The notes beneath the pieces were generated by a model. It saw nothing but the letters and a program-made list of their open reading frames with translations. It ran no database searches and had not been told where the DNA came from. A DNA stretch of 64,000 nucleotides from Pseudomonas viridiflava (lineage in GTDB: Bacteria; Pseudomonadota; Gammaproteobacteria; Pseudomonadales; Pseudomonadaceae): positions 1-64,000 of the forward strand of contig UVIF01000008.1 in NCBI GenBank assembly GCA_900596015.1. The letters run 5' to 3'. A program made the translations under genes and the position numbers. Below are positions 1 to 9,461 of this stretch, piece by piece (position 1 is the stretch's first letter; each line of letters begins with the position of its first letter).

Positions 1-3000
1 CAGGTTCAGGGTCACCTGGGTGTCGGTGTTGGTCGGGTTGCTCAGGGTCAGGGTGTAGACGGCCGACTGGCCTTCGGTGGCCGACGCATCGCCGGTCAGC
101 CCGATGGTGGTCACGTCGATGCTGTCGCCGACCGGGGTCACGACCGCAGTGGTGTTCGGGGTCAGTTGCTCGTAGGTGCCGCCGGTGGCGCCAGTGATCG
201 TGGTGGAGATCGAGTCGGCGCCTTTGTACACATCGTTGCCAACCACGTAGGACACCGAGCCCGACGTCTGACCTACGGGAATGGTGATGGTCTGGTTGTT
301 CGACAGCGTCACGACGACCGGTGTGCCGGTCACGATGTCACCTACGGTCGCGGTGTAGACGATGGTGCCGTTTTCCAGCACGCCGCCTGCAGGCGTTTGT
401 GCCGTGAGCACGACATTGGTGACGTCGGTAACCGGGTCGACGATAACGTTCAACGGCTGGCTGACCGACGCTGGATTGGCGACATCGGCGCTTTCGGTGG
501 CAGTGGCCGTAACGGTCAAGGCCAGAGTGCCGTTGTAGTTGGCCGGTGGGGTGATGCTCAGGGTTTTCAGGTCCCAGCCAGTGATGTCGGCTGTACCGGT
601 GCCGCCGTCGTTGGAAAGGTAGCTGTGGTTGGCGCCGTCACGCAGCACTGCACCCACGGGGATGCCGCTGATCTGCAGCACGTGCTGTTCGGAGCCGTCA
701 CGTGTATCGCCGAACGAGACGTTGATGGTGCTCAACTGGATCGCGGTGTCTTCGGCGCCGTGGTTCAGTTCGTAGCCGGCGTAGTAGCCATCGCCATTGG
801 CGTCGACGTGCGAGGTGACGTTGATGCCCTGGTTCACCAGATCGGCGATATCGGTGTACAGCGGCACACCGCTCTGACCGATCGAGGTCGCAGGACCCTG
901 GTCGACCGACAGGTTCAGGTCGTAGAAGCCGGGACCATTCTGGTTGTGATGGTACAGGTCGAGGCTGTAGTAGCCGGTTTCGGCGGGGGTGATGCTGCCG
1001 CTGAAATCGCCCGAGGTCGGGTCGACACCGGCACCCCAATGGGCAGTGCCCAGGTCCTTGCCGCCAACGTTGATCAGCAGGCCGTCGTCAGCCTTGCCGC
1101 TGAAGGTGTAGGTCTTGCCGGCTTCGAGGAAGATCAGGCCGGTGACCTTGGTCCCGGTGCCCTGCACGATGTTGCTGTCACCGACATCGGCAATGACCAC
1201 GCCCGGACGGCTGCCCGCTGCTTCGATGGTGGACTTGATCTGTGCAGGATCGGCGCCTTCGCCGGTCGTGCCCAGGCCCTGCAGGTCGGTGTAGGTGTAC
1301 TTGATCAGACCGGTCGGAACGACGTAGCCCGGGGTCAGGCTCAGGATCGGCGCGTCGGCTACCGGCGCGATGTCGATGGTGACGGTGCCCGGCTTGCCCA
1401 CCAGGGCATCGACCGTCGGGGTGAAGGTGAAGCTGGCGTAGTCGCTGCGCTGATCACCGGTGCCGGTGTTGTTGTAGGCATCGCTGCCCGACTCGTCGGC
1501 TACCGGGACAAAGCGCAGCGCGCCTGCTTCGATCTGGGCCTTGCTGAAGGTGGTACCCAGATCTGCCTGGGTCAGGTCTCTCCACTCGCCATTGTCGTTT
1601 TTGAGTTGCAGCGAACCGTTGACCGGCAGGCTGGTGAACTTGATGCCCAGGTCGAGGCCGGGGTTGGCGGTCGGCTGGATGTTGAACGAGGCCCAGTTCA
1701 GCGCCACGGCAGTGTCTTCGGTGCCGCTGAGCTTGTTGCCGGCCACGCCGTTGTTGTCGCCGTTGTCGCCGACCACCGGAGCATCGTTGTCGATGATGGT
1801 GGTATTGACGCTGGCGGCCTGCGGGTTGACCACCAGGCTTTCGAAGTTGTCGCCGGTCGGCGTGGCAATGGTGACCACGACGTTCTCGCGACCTTCGACC
1901 AGGCTGTCATCGACGATGGGCAGCTGTAACTGGACGCTGGTCTGGCCCTTCGGAATGGTCACGGTGATGCTGTCCTGGCCTTGGTAGTCGGCACGTGTCG
2001 CGCTGCCGCCGTAGGTCAGGTTCAGGGTCACCTGGGTGTCGGTGTTGGTCGGGTTGCTCAGGGTCAGGGTGTAGACGGCCGACTGGCCTTCGGTGGCCGA
2101 CGCATCGCCGGTCAGGCCGATGGTGGTCACGTCGATGCTATCGCCGACCGGGGTCACGACCGGAGTGGTGTTCGGGGTCAGTTGCTCGTAGGTACCGCCG
2201 CTTACACCGGTGATTGCAGTGCTGACGGTATCAGCGCCCTTGTAGACATCGTTGCCGATGACATAGGACACCGAACCGCTGGTGGCGCCGACGGCAATGG
2301 TGATCACCTGGCTGTTGGACAGGGTGACCACCACGGGCGCGCCGGTCACCGGCGAATCGACGGTGGCGGTGTAGACGATGGTGCCGTTCTCGACCGCGCC
2401 GCCTGCTGGAACCTCGGCAGTGAGGACCACGTTGGTCACGTCGGTGACCGGGTCCACAATGACGTTCAATTGCTGGCTGACCGACGCCGGGTTCGCCGGG
2501 TCGGCGTTTTCGGTGGCGATGGCGGTGACGGTCAGGGCCACGGTGCCGTTGAAATCGGTCGGTGGGGTGAACGTCAGGGTGGTCAGATCCCAGTCGGTGA
2601 TGTTGGCCGTGCCGTTGCCGCCGGCTTGGGCCGTGTAGCTGTGGCCAGCGGCGTCACGCAGTTCTGCACCGACCGGAATGCCGCTGATCTGCAGAACGTG
2701 CTGCTCGGAGCCGTCGCGCACATCGCCGAAGGAAACAACGATGGAGCTCAGCTGGATCGCGGTGTCTTCGGCGCCGTGGTTCAGTTCGTAGCCGGCATAG
2801 TAGCCATCGCCATTGGCGTCGACGTGCGGAACCACATCGATACCCTGCTTGATGATGTCGCTGATATCGCTGTAGACCGGCACGCCGCTCTGGCCGATCG
2901 AGGTCGCAGGACCTTGGTCGACCGAGAGGTTCAGGCCGTAGAAGCCTGGGCCGTTCTGGTTGTAGTGGTACAGGTCGATGCTGTAGTAGCCGGTTTCGGT

Positions 3001-4011
3001 CGGCGTGATGCTGCCGCTGTAGTCGCCCGAGGTTGGGTCGATACCTGCGCCCCAGTGAGCGCCGTCCAGGTCCTTGCCACCGACATTGATCAGCAGGCCG
3101 TCGTCGGCCTTGCCGCTGAAGGTGTAGACCTTGCCCGCCTCGAGGAAAATCAGGCCGGTGACCTTGGTCCCGGTACCCTGCACGATGTTGGCGTCGCCCA
3201 CATCGGAAATGATCACGCCCGGACGGCTGCCGGCCGCTTCGATGGTGGACTTGATCAGCGCAGGATCAGCGCCTTCGCCGTTGGTGCCCAGGCCCTGCAA
3301 GTCGGTGTAGGTGTACTTGATCAGACCCGAGATACCCTGGGCCACGGACAGCACGGGGACGTCAGCCACCGGCCTGATGTCGATGACCATGGTGCCCGGC
3401 TTGCCCACCAGGGCATCGACCGTCGGGGTGAAGGTGAAGTTGGCGTAATCGCTGCGCTGGTCGCCCGTGCCACCGTTGTTGTAGGCGTCGCTGCCCGACT
3501 CGTCGGCTACCGGGACAAAACGCAGTGCGCCGGTGTCGATCTGGGCCTTGCTGAAGGTGGTGCCCAGATCGGCCTGAGTCAGGTCTCTCCAGCCCGTGCC
3601 GTCGTTGAACTGCAGCGAGCCGTTCGCCGGCAGGCTGGTGAACTTGATGCCCAGGTCGAGGCCGGGGTTGGCGGTCGGCTGGATGTTGAACGAGGCCCAG
3701 TCCAGTGCCAGTACGGTGTCTTCGGTACCCGTCAGCTTGTTGCCTGGAACGCCGTCGTTGTCACCCACCACCGGAGCATCGTTGTCGATGATCGCGGTAT
3801 CGACGCTGGACGCCTGGGGATCGACCACCAGGCTCTCGAAGTTGTCGCCGGTCGGCGTGGCGATAGTCACCACAACGTTCTCGCGGCCTTCCACCAGGCT
3901 GTCATCGAGGATCGGCAGCTGGAATTGCACGCTGGTCTGGCCGCGCGGGATGGTCACGGTGATCGTATCCGGACCTTGGAAGTCGCTGCGCGAAGCAGTG
4001 CCGCCGTAGCT
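1..4011 (-). repeat. Two tandem ~2.0 kb coding repeats in lapA
   Basis: The segment starting at base 1 recurs starting at 2017 and, in part, at 4012, giving periods of 2016 and 1995 bp (672 and 665 codons). Units differ by small in-frame indels, for example a 9-bp difference near 1765-1775 versus its counterpart near 3760. The repeats are in frame, so they are protein-domain repeats and not insertion elements. More units probably continue beyond the left edge. Confidence 0.85.
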
Positions 4012-6459
4012 CAGGTTCAGGGTGATCTGCGTGTCGACATTGGTCGGGTTGCTCAATGTCAGGGTATAGGTCGCCGACTGGCCTTCGGTGACCGACGCAT
4101 CGCCTGTGAGGCCGATGGTGGTGACATCGATGATATCGCCAACCGGGGTTACGACTGGCGTGGTGATCGGGGTCAGCTGTTCGAAGTTGCCGCCGGTTAC
4201 ACCGGTGATCGCGGTGCTGATCGTGTCGGCGCCTATGTAGACGTCATTGCCCAACGCGTAGGAAACCGTGCCGCTGGTTTCGCCGACGGCGATGGTGATG
4301 GTCTGGTTGTTCGACAGGGTCACGACGACTGGTGAGCCAGTTACTGGCGCGCCGACGGTGGCGGTGTAGACGATGGTACCGTTTTCCAGGGCGCCGCCTG
4401 CAGGGACGGTAGCGGTCAGTACGACGTTGGTGACGTCGATGCTGTCGCCCACTGGCGTCACGACTGGAGTGGTGATTGGAGTCAGCTGCTCGTAGTTGCC
4501 ACCGGTGGCGCTGGTGATGGCTGTGCTGATGGTGTCGGCACCGTTGTAGACATCATTGCCCAGAGGGAAGGAAACCGAACCGCTGGTTTCACCGACGGCG
4601 ATGGTGATGACCTGGCTGTTCGACAGGGTCACGACAACAGGCGAGCCGGTAACAGGCGCGCCGACGGTGGCGGTGTAGACGATGGTACCGTTTTCCAGGG
4701 CGCCGCCTGCAGGAACGGTAGCGGTCAGTACGACGTTGGTGACGTCGACGCTATCGCCAACCGGAGTAACAACCGGAGTGGTGATCGGAGTCAGTTGTTC
4801 GAAGTTGCCACCGGTCACGCCTGTAATGGCAGTGCTGATGGTGTCCGCACCGTTGTAGACGTCATTGCCCAGAGGGAAGGAAACCGTGCCGCTGGTTTCG
4901 CCCACACCGATGGTGATGGTCTGGTTGTTCGACAGGGTCACGACGACAGGTGAACCAGTGACGGGCGCGCCGACGGTAGCGGTGTAGAGGATGGTACCGT
5001 TTTCCAGGGCGCCGCCTGCAGGGACGGTAGCGGTCAGCACGACGTTGGTGACGTCGATGCTGTCGCCGACTGGCGTCACTACCGGAGTGGTGATCGGGGT
5101 GGAAACTGTGTCGGCACCGTTGTAAACGTCATTGCCCAGCGGGAAGGACACCGAACCGCTGGTTTCGCCCACACCAATGGTGATGGTCTGGTTGTTCGAC
5201 AGGGTCACGACAACAGGTGAGCCAGTCACTGGCGCGCCGACGGTGGCGGTGTAGAGGATGGTGCCGTTTTCCAGGGCGCCGCCCGCAGGGACCGCAGCGG
5301 TCAGAACGACGGTCGTCGTGTCGATCGAGTCGACGATGCTGACCACCGCAGGCGTCGTGCTCGGCACCAGGCTTTCGAAGTTGCCGCCGGTAGCACCGGT
5401 GATCGTGGTGTTGATGGTCGTCGGGTTGTTGTAGACGTCATTGGCCGGCGCGGCGACATCGACCGACCCCGAAGACTGACCTGCCGGGATGGTGATGGTG
5501 GAGCCGTTGGAAAGGGTCACGGTCACCGGCGTCTGCGCCGGGTTGGTGAGCACGGCGGTGTAGGTGATGGTGGTGCCTTCGGTGACCGGGTTGTTGCCCA
5601 CGGTCAGGGTCACGGTGGTGACGTCGATGGTGTCGTCAACACGGGTAACGGCAGGGGTCGGGTCGGTAGTGACCACCAGATCGCCACCACCCGTGGTGCC
5701 GGTGACCACCACCGAAATCTGCGACGGGTCGATATATGGTGTGTTGGTGTCCGGTACGGTGACGTTGACCGCGCCCGTGGTCTGGCCTGCGGGAATGAGC
5801 ACCGACTGGCCGTTGGACAGGGTGACGGTCAGGTCGCTGGACGGCGCCTGGGTCAGGGTGGCGGTGTAGGTGATCACGCCGCCGGCTTCGGTGATGGCGG
5901 TTGTCGCGGTCACGGTCAGCGTAGCGGTGCGCAGGACTGGCCCGTCGGCATCGGTGTCAGCGTTGATCGGGTTGGTATCGCCCACGATCTCCCGCGCGTT
6001 GGGGCCTGCAGCACCGTTCGGGCCTTCGGTGGGATAGCCCACGGTCGGATCGACTTCGCCCGCGGTTTCACTGAGCAATACGAAACTGTGACTGCCGCCG
6101 CCTTCACCGCCGGTGTCGTTGGCGCCGGGGCCTGCAGCGGTGGCTTCGAGGTCTTGGGTAGGGTCGGCGCCGGCCGCGATGGCCTGCTGCAATTCCGCTA
6201 CCGAAGGGGCCGCCTGGGCGGTGGCAGCGCTCAGATCAGTGCTGGAGTCCGGGGTGTTGGCGCTCCATTGCGTCTCGCGCCCCAGATCGATGGTGCGGCC
6301 GTCAGCCAGCTCCAGCGTAACGGCGCCCGCCGCGCCGGTAACCACTTGCTCCCCGGCGAACAGACGATCCCCTTCGATGAGCACACGGCGAATCCCCTCT
6401 GGGGACACTGCGAACACTTGGCCAACAATGCTTTTGACGATGGCAACAACACTGCTCAT
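1..6459 (-). CDS. lapA: Large surface adhesin LapA, N-terminal 2153 codons (runs off the left edge)
   Basis: Giant repeat adhesin that anchors cells to surfaces during biofilm formation; exported by the LapB/LapC type I system encoded divergently. The reading frame stays open from the ATG at 6459 to base 1, and the C-terminus lies outside the window. The first ~130 residues match the known LapA retention module: it starts MSSVVAIVKSIVGQ and carries the di-alanine motif TAAG at residues 107-110, the site cut by the periplasmic protease LapG. After it come ~103-residue Ig-like repeats (about 4132-5325) and then two units of about 670 residues. Each of those contains a PA14-like segment (TYTFSGKADDGLLINVG) and Calx-beta/cadherin-like stretches. 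A purine-rich ribosome site (cggagag) precedes the start. Family assignment is firm from the N-terminus; the repeat domain names are by resemblance only. Confidence 0.93.
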   Translation of the reverse strand, partial: MSSVVAIVKSIVGQVFAVSPEGIRRVLIEGDRLFAGEQVVTGAAGAVTLELADGRTIDLGRETQWSANTPDSSTDLSAATAQAAPSVAELQQAIAAGADPTQDLEATAAGPGANDTGGEGGGSHSFVLLSETAGEVDPTVGYPTEGPNGAAGPNAREIVGDTNPINADTDADGPVLRTATLTVTATTAITEAGGVITYTATLTQAPSSDLTVTLSNGQSVLIPAGQTTGAVNVTVPDTNTPYIDPSQISVVVTGTTGGGDLVVTTDPTPAVTRVDDTIDVTTVTLTVGNNPVTEGTTITYTAVLTNPAQTPVTVTLSNGSTITIPAGQSSGSVDVAAPANDVYNNPTTINTTITGATGGNFESLVPSTTPAVVSIVDSIDTTTVVLTAAVPAGGALENGTILYTATVGAPVTGSPVVVTLSNNQTITIGVGETSGSVSFPLGNDVYNGADTVSTPITTPVVTPVGDSIDVTNVVLTATVPAGGALENGTILYTATVGAPVTGSPVVVTLSNNQTITIGVGETSGTVSFPLGNDVYNGADTISTAITGVTGGNFEQLTPITTPVVTPVGDSVDVTNVVLTATVPAGGALENGTIVYTATVGAPVTGSPVVVTLSNSQVITIAVGETSGSVSFPLGNDVYNGADTISTAITSATGGNYEQLTPITTPVVTPVGDSIDVTNVVLTATVPAGGALENGTIVYTATVGAPVTGSPVVVTLSNNQTITIAVGETSGTVSYALGNDVYIGADTISTAITGVTGGNFEQLTPITTPVVTPVGDIIDVTTIGLTGDASVTEGQSATYTLTLSNPTNVDTQITLNLSYGGTASRSDFQGPDTITVTIPRGQTSVQFQLPILDDSLVEGRENVVVTIATPTGDNFESLVVDPQASSVDTAIIDNDAPVVGDNDGVPGNKLTGTEDTVLALDWASFNIQPTANPGLDLGIKFTSLPANGSLQFNDGTGWRDLTQADLGTTFSKAQIDTGALRFVPVADESGSDAYNNGGTGDQRSDYANFTFTPTVDALVGKPGTMVIDIRPVADVPVLSVAQGISGLIKYTYTDLQGLGTNGEGADPALIKSTIEAAGSRPGVIISDVGDANIVQGTGTKVTGLIFLEAGKVYTFSGKADDGLLINVGGKDLDGAHWGAGIDPTSGDYSGSITPTETGYYSIDLYHYNQNGPGFYGLNLSVDQGPATSIGQSGVPVYSDISDIIKQGIDVVPHVDANGDGYYAGYELNHGAEDTAIQLSSIVVSFGDVRDGSEQHVLQISGIPVGAELRDAAGHSYTAQAGGNGTANITDWDLTTLTFTPPTDFNGTVALTVTAIATENADPANPASVSQQLNVIVDPVTDVTNVVLTAEVPAGGAVENGTIVYTATVDSPVTGAPVVVTLSNSQVITIAVGATSGSVSYVIGNDVYKGADTVSTAITGVSGGTYEQLTPNTTPVVTPVGDSIDVTTIGLTGDASATEGQSAVYTLTLSNPTNTDTQVTLNLTYGGSATRADYQGQDSITVTIPKGQTSVQLQLPIVDDSLVEGRENVVVTIATPTGDNFESLVVNPQAASVNTTIIDNDAPVVGDNGDNNGVAGNKLSGTEDTAVALNWASFNIQPTANPGLDLGIKFTSLPVNGSLQLKNDNGEWRDLTQADLGTTFSKAQIEAGALRFVPVADESGSDAYNNTGTGDQRSDYASFTFTPTVDALVGKPGTVTIDIAPVADAPILSLTPGYVVPTGLIKYTYTDLQGLGTTGEGADPAQIKSTIEAAGSRPGVVIADVGDSNIVQGTGTKVTGLIFLEAGKTYTFSGKADDGLLINVGGKDLGTAHWGAGVDPTSGDFSGSITPAETGYYSLDLYHHNQNGPGFYDLNLSVDQGPATSIGQSGVPLYTDIADLVNQGINVTSHVDANGDGYYAGYELNHGAEDTAIQLSTINVSFGDTRDGSEQHVLQISGIPVGAVLRDGANHSYLSNDGGTGTADITGWDLKTLSITPPANYNGTLALTVTATATESADVANPASVSQPLNVIVDPVTDVTNVVLTAQTPAGGVLENGTIVYTATVGDIVTGTPVVVTLSNNQTITIPVGQTSGSVSYVVGNDVYKGADSISTTITGATGGTYEQLTPNTTAVVTPVGDSIDVTTIGLTGDASATEGQSAVYTLTLSNPTNTDTQVTLNL
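4132..5325 (-). repeat. Four tandem ~103-residue Ig-like repeats in lapA
   Basis: A shared anchor (the GDSID-coding stretch) recurs at 4132, 4441, 4750 and 5059, spaced exactly 309 bp, with a further related anchor at 5326, only 267 bp on. The short unit lacks 42 bp (14 codons, the AITGVTGGNFEQLT portion) around 5100 without breaking the frame. Units read like VTLSNNQTITI...GNDVYNGAD...TPVVTPVGDSID. Confidence 0.85.
6130..6141 (-). other. LapG cleavage motif TAAG in LapA
   Basis: Codons 107-110 of lapA read Thr-Ala-Ala-Gly. In P. fluorescens LapA, the protease LapG cuts between the two alanines at 108/109 when c-di-GMP is low, which releases the adhesin. The position here is identical by hand count, so LapG-dependent release is expected. 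Confidence 0.8.
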
Positions 6460-7307
6460 GTAGGGGACTCTCCGGGGGTAACCATTCGTTGGTACGGTGC
6501 CTGAACATCGCCAGAGACGGCGACGGGCATTCGGTACGTTTTTTATGCTGTAATATTGACGCCAACTAATTGTCTAAAAGTCGCAGAAATGAACTTTCTG
6601 ACAATGTATTGACCTATTTGGCGCCATCCTAAACAATCCATTGTGTAATGTCACATTGATATTTCTCGGGCATGCAAAACGCTTCAACAGGGTGAGTTCA
6701 TTGACGTCAAGACGACTGCGACTGACGTTTTTTGCAGATGGATGTGACAAAAAAAGTCGCTTGTGAGATATCGCAGGCAATGGCACCAGAGATGTTCTCG
6801 CGATCATGTCCAGTCAGAGGCTGCACGTAGCACGAATCCTGCCAGGCACAGAGCGGGCGCCGCGTAGCCTGTGCATGAGCACGCTGGTGAATCTGCGCCG
6901 ATGGGGCGAGTCGTGGATGAGAAATGCATGTAGGCAAGTCATCGATAGATGCCGCACTGACAGTGCCGATCGATGGACAAACATCGCATTGGAAAGTTCG
7001 TAATACTTAGTGTGCAAATAATAACGGTTAACTCTTTGTGTTTATTGAAGAAAATTTCTGAATGACACTCGGAGCGGCGAATGCCGACCGACCGTTGATT
7101 GGCGAAGCAGGGTGCAGAAGAGGGTGGATTGACTCAGTGGTGAAACACCCCGACGGCCATTCATCAAACCAGCTCATGCGAAGCCAGCCACCCCCGTGTA
7201 CGCTGGCATCCGTTGTGCAGATACAACCCAAACCGCTACAAGACCAGGCGGGATGAAACGATCCCGATGGGACCAAGGTGTTCAATGAGCGATAAGAGAG
7301 TGTCAGC
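6460..7307. other. Divergent lapA-lapB control region (848 bp)
   Basis: No convincing gene lies here; the short ORFs overlap on both strands without ribosome sites. The lapA-proximal half is AT-rich and holds a FleQ-like palindrome at 6600-6613, an ATTGAC half site at 6555-6560 and a TTGACGTCAA palindrome at 6701-6710. The lapB-proximal half shows nothing I can name. The length suits a heavily regulated divergent promoter region. Confidence 0.6.
6600..6613 (-). promoter_or_regulatory. Putative FleQ box upstream of lapA
   Basis: On the lapA strand this reads GTCAATACATTGTC, 12 of 14 matches to the FleQ consensus GTCAATAAATTGAC as I remember it. It lies about 140 bp upstream of the lapA start. 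FleQ is a c-di-GMP-responsive regulator known to act on lapA in P. putida. The match is by eye. Confidence 0.45.
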
Positions 7308-9461
7308 GTGGATTCGGAATTAAGTTCGGTATTACTCAGCCAGGATCCACGCAGCCAGCACGACGACCCGTTGCTCGATGGCCTGCTGTCCCTGTGCTCG
7401 CTGCATCACAAGCCCGCCAGCCGGGCCATGCTGACCACAGGACTGCCGCTGCCTTCGCAGCGCCTGACCGCCGACCTGTTGCCGCGCGCCGCCGCGCGTG
7501 CCGGTCTGCAGGGCCGCGTGTTGCAGCGCAAGCTGGAGCAGATTCCGTCCATCGCACTGCCGGCCATGCTGATGCTCAAGGACGCACGGTGCGCCGTGCT
7601 GCTGGGCTGGGAAGGCGATACCGCGCGCTTGCTGCTCAGCGAAAGCGATGGCGGTGAGGTGCGCGTGGCGCGCGAGGTGCTGACTCAAGACTTCACTGGC
7701 CGGGTGTTTTTCGCCCAGCCGCAGCACAAGTTCGACGTGACCAACGGCTCGCTGATCCCCCGCGCTCATTCGTGGTTCCGTGACACCCTCAAGCGCTCGC
7801 GTTGGCTGTATGCCGACGCCATTGCCGCCAGCCTGGTGATCAACATCATCGCCCTGGCTGCACCCTTGTTCGTGATGAACGTGTACGACCGAGTCGTGCC
7901 CAACCAGGCCACCGCGACCCTGTGGGTGCTGGCCGTGGGGATCTGCGGTGCCTACCTGTTCGACCTGCTGCTCAAGGGCCTGCGCAGCCTGTGTCTGGAT
8001 CTGGCAGGCAAGAAGACCGACCTGATCATCTCGGCCACGCTATTCGAACGCATCGTCGGCATGTCGATGAAAAGCCGCCCGGCTCGGGTAGGCAGTTACG
8101 CGCAGAACATCCACGAATTCCAGGGCATGCGCGACTTTCTGACGTCGCTGACCCTGACCAGCCTGATCGACCTGCCGTTCACCATTCTCATCTTGCTGGT
8201 CATCGCCCTGCTGGGTGGGCACCTGGTATGGATTCCGATCATCGCGTTCCCGCTGGCGCTGGGCATCGGCCATTTCTTGCAGAAGCCGCTGACCAAGACC
8301 CTGGAGCGGACCATGGCCCTGGCCGCCGAGCGTCAGTCGAGCCTGATCGAGACCCTCGGCGGACTCGATGCGGTCAAGGTCAACAACGCCGAAAGCGAGC
8401 GCCAGTACCAGTGGGAACAGACCATCGGTACCCTCAGCCGCCTGGAATTGCGGGTCAAGACCCTGTCCAGCCTGGCCATGAACATCACCCTGCTGATTCA
8501 GCAACTGGCCGGTGTGGCGATCATCATCTTCGGCGTGTATCAGATCATCGAAGGTAACCTGAGCATGGGCGGCCTGGTGGCCTGCTACATGTTGAGCGGT
8601 CGCGCGCTGGCGCCACTGGCGCAGTTGTCCGGTCTGTTGACTCGCTACCAGCAGGCCAAGGTCACCATGGTTTCGGTCGACCAGATGATGGAGCTGCCGC
8701 AGGAGCGCAACTTCGACGAGCGTCCGCTGAGCCGTCAGGTGCTGCAGGGTGCGATGGAATTTCGCAACGTCGACTTCACCTACCCCAATCAGCAGAACCA
8801 GGCCTTGCACGGGATCAACCTGACCGTGCGCCCCGGCGAGAAGATCGGCATCATTGGCCGCAGTGGTTCGGGCAAGAGTTCGCTGGCCAAGTTGCTGGTA
8901 GGGCTGTACCAGCCTGATGCCGGCTCCTTGCTGGTGGATGGCGTGGACATTCGCCAGATCGACGTCAGCGAGCTGCGCCACAACATCGGCTACGTGCCGC
9001 AGGACATTCAGCTGCTGTCCGGCACGCTGCGTGACAACCTGGTGTCCGGGGCCCGCTACGTCGATGATGAGATGGTCCTGCAGGCCGCCGAACTGGCCGG
9101 CGTGCATGAATTCGCCCGCTTGCATCCGCAGGGTTATGAACTGCAGGTCGGCGAGCGCGGACAGAACCTGTCCGGCGGCCAGCGGCAGAACGTGGCGTTG
9201 GCGCGGTCACTGTTGCTCAACCCACCGATTCTCTTGCTGGACGAACCGACCAGCGCCATGGACAACACCGGCGAGGAGCGCCTGAAGGCGCGCCTGCAAG
9301 CCGTCATCGAGAACAAGACCGTGATTCTGGTTACCCACCGCGCTTCGCTGCTGAGCCTGGTCGACCGCCTGTTGGTGATCGACCGTGGGCAGATTCTGGC
9401 TGACGGGCCGAAGGCTGCTGTCATGGAAGCGTTGAAGAAGGGGCAGATCAGTGTTGCTTAA
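7308..9461 (+). CDS. lapB: Type I secretion ATPase/permease LapB
   Basis: Inner-membrane ABC exporter that energises LapA secretion with the fusion protein LapC and an outer-membrane TolC-like protein (LapE, not in this window). At 717 residues it has the usual length. An N-terminal ~140-residue C39-peptidase-like domain of the non-cleaving type is followed by a six-helix membrane domain (about residues 155-440) and a nucleotide-binding domain. Walker A is GRSGSGKSS near 517, the signature LSGGQ near 621, Walker B ILLLDEP near 641, and the switch His lies in THR near 676. The start is a GTG at 7308; the nearby ATG at 7285 is out of frame. It overlaps lapC by 11 bp, indicating translational coupling. 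Confidence 0.95.
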   Translation: MDSELSSVLLSQDPRSQHDDPLLDGLLSLCSLHHKPASRAMLTTGLPLPSQRLTADLLPRAAARAGLQGRVLQRKLEQIPSIALPAMLMLKDARCAVLLGWEGDTARLLLSESDGGEVRVAREVLTQDFTGRVFFAQPQHKFDVTNGSLIPRAHSWFRDTLKRSRWLYADAIAASLVINIIALAAPLFVMNVYDRVVPNQATATLWVLAVGICGAYLFDLLLKGLRSLCLDLAGKKTDLIISATLFERIVGMSMKSRPARVGSYAQNIHEFQGMRDFLTSLTLTSLIDLPFTILILLVIALLGGHLVWIPIIAFPLALGIGHFLQKPLTKTLERTMALAAERQSSLIETLGGLDAVKVNNAESERQYQWEQTIGTLSRLELRVKTLSSLAMNITLLIQQLAGVAIIIFGVYQIIEGNLSMGGLVACYMLSGRALAPLAQLSGLLTRYQQAKVTMVSVDQMMELPQERNFDERPLSRQVLQGAMEFRNVDFTYPNQQNQALHGINLTVRPGEKIGIIGRSGSGKSSLAKLLVGLYQPDAGSLLVDGVDIRQIDVSELRHNIGYVPQDIQLLSGTLRDNLVSGARYVDDEMVLQAAELAGVHEFARLHPQGYELQVGERGQNLSGGQRQNVALARSLLLNPPILLLDEPTSAMDNTGEERLKARLQAVIENKTVILVTHRASLLSLVDRLLVIDRGQILADGPKAAVMEALKKGQISVA

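Noticed and set aside
166..4335. Long plus-strand ORFs (587 and 784 codons) opposite lapA
   Set aside because: They are antisense shadows of the GC-rich in-frame repeats; compositions such as GVDV/AVVQFVAG repeats mirror the lapA codons, and the lapA frame is supported by a known N-terminus.
1..6459. Regular tandem repeats that might suggest a CRISPR or satellite
   Set aside because: Units are hundreds of bases long, in frame and without unique spacers; they encode adhesin domains.
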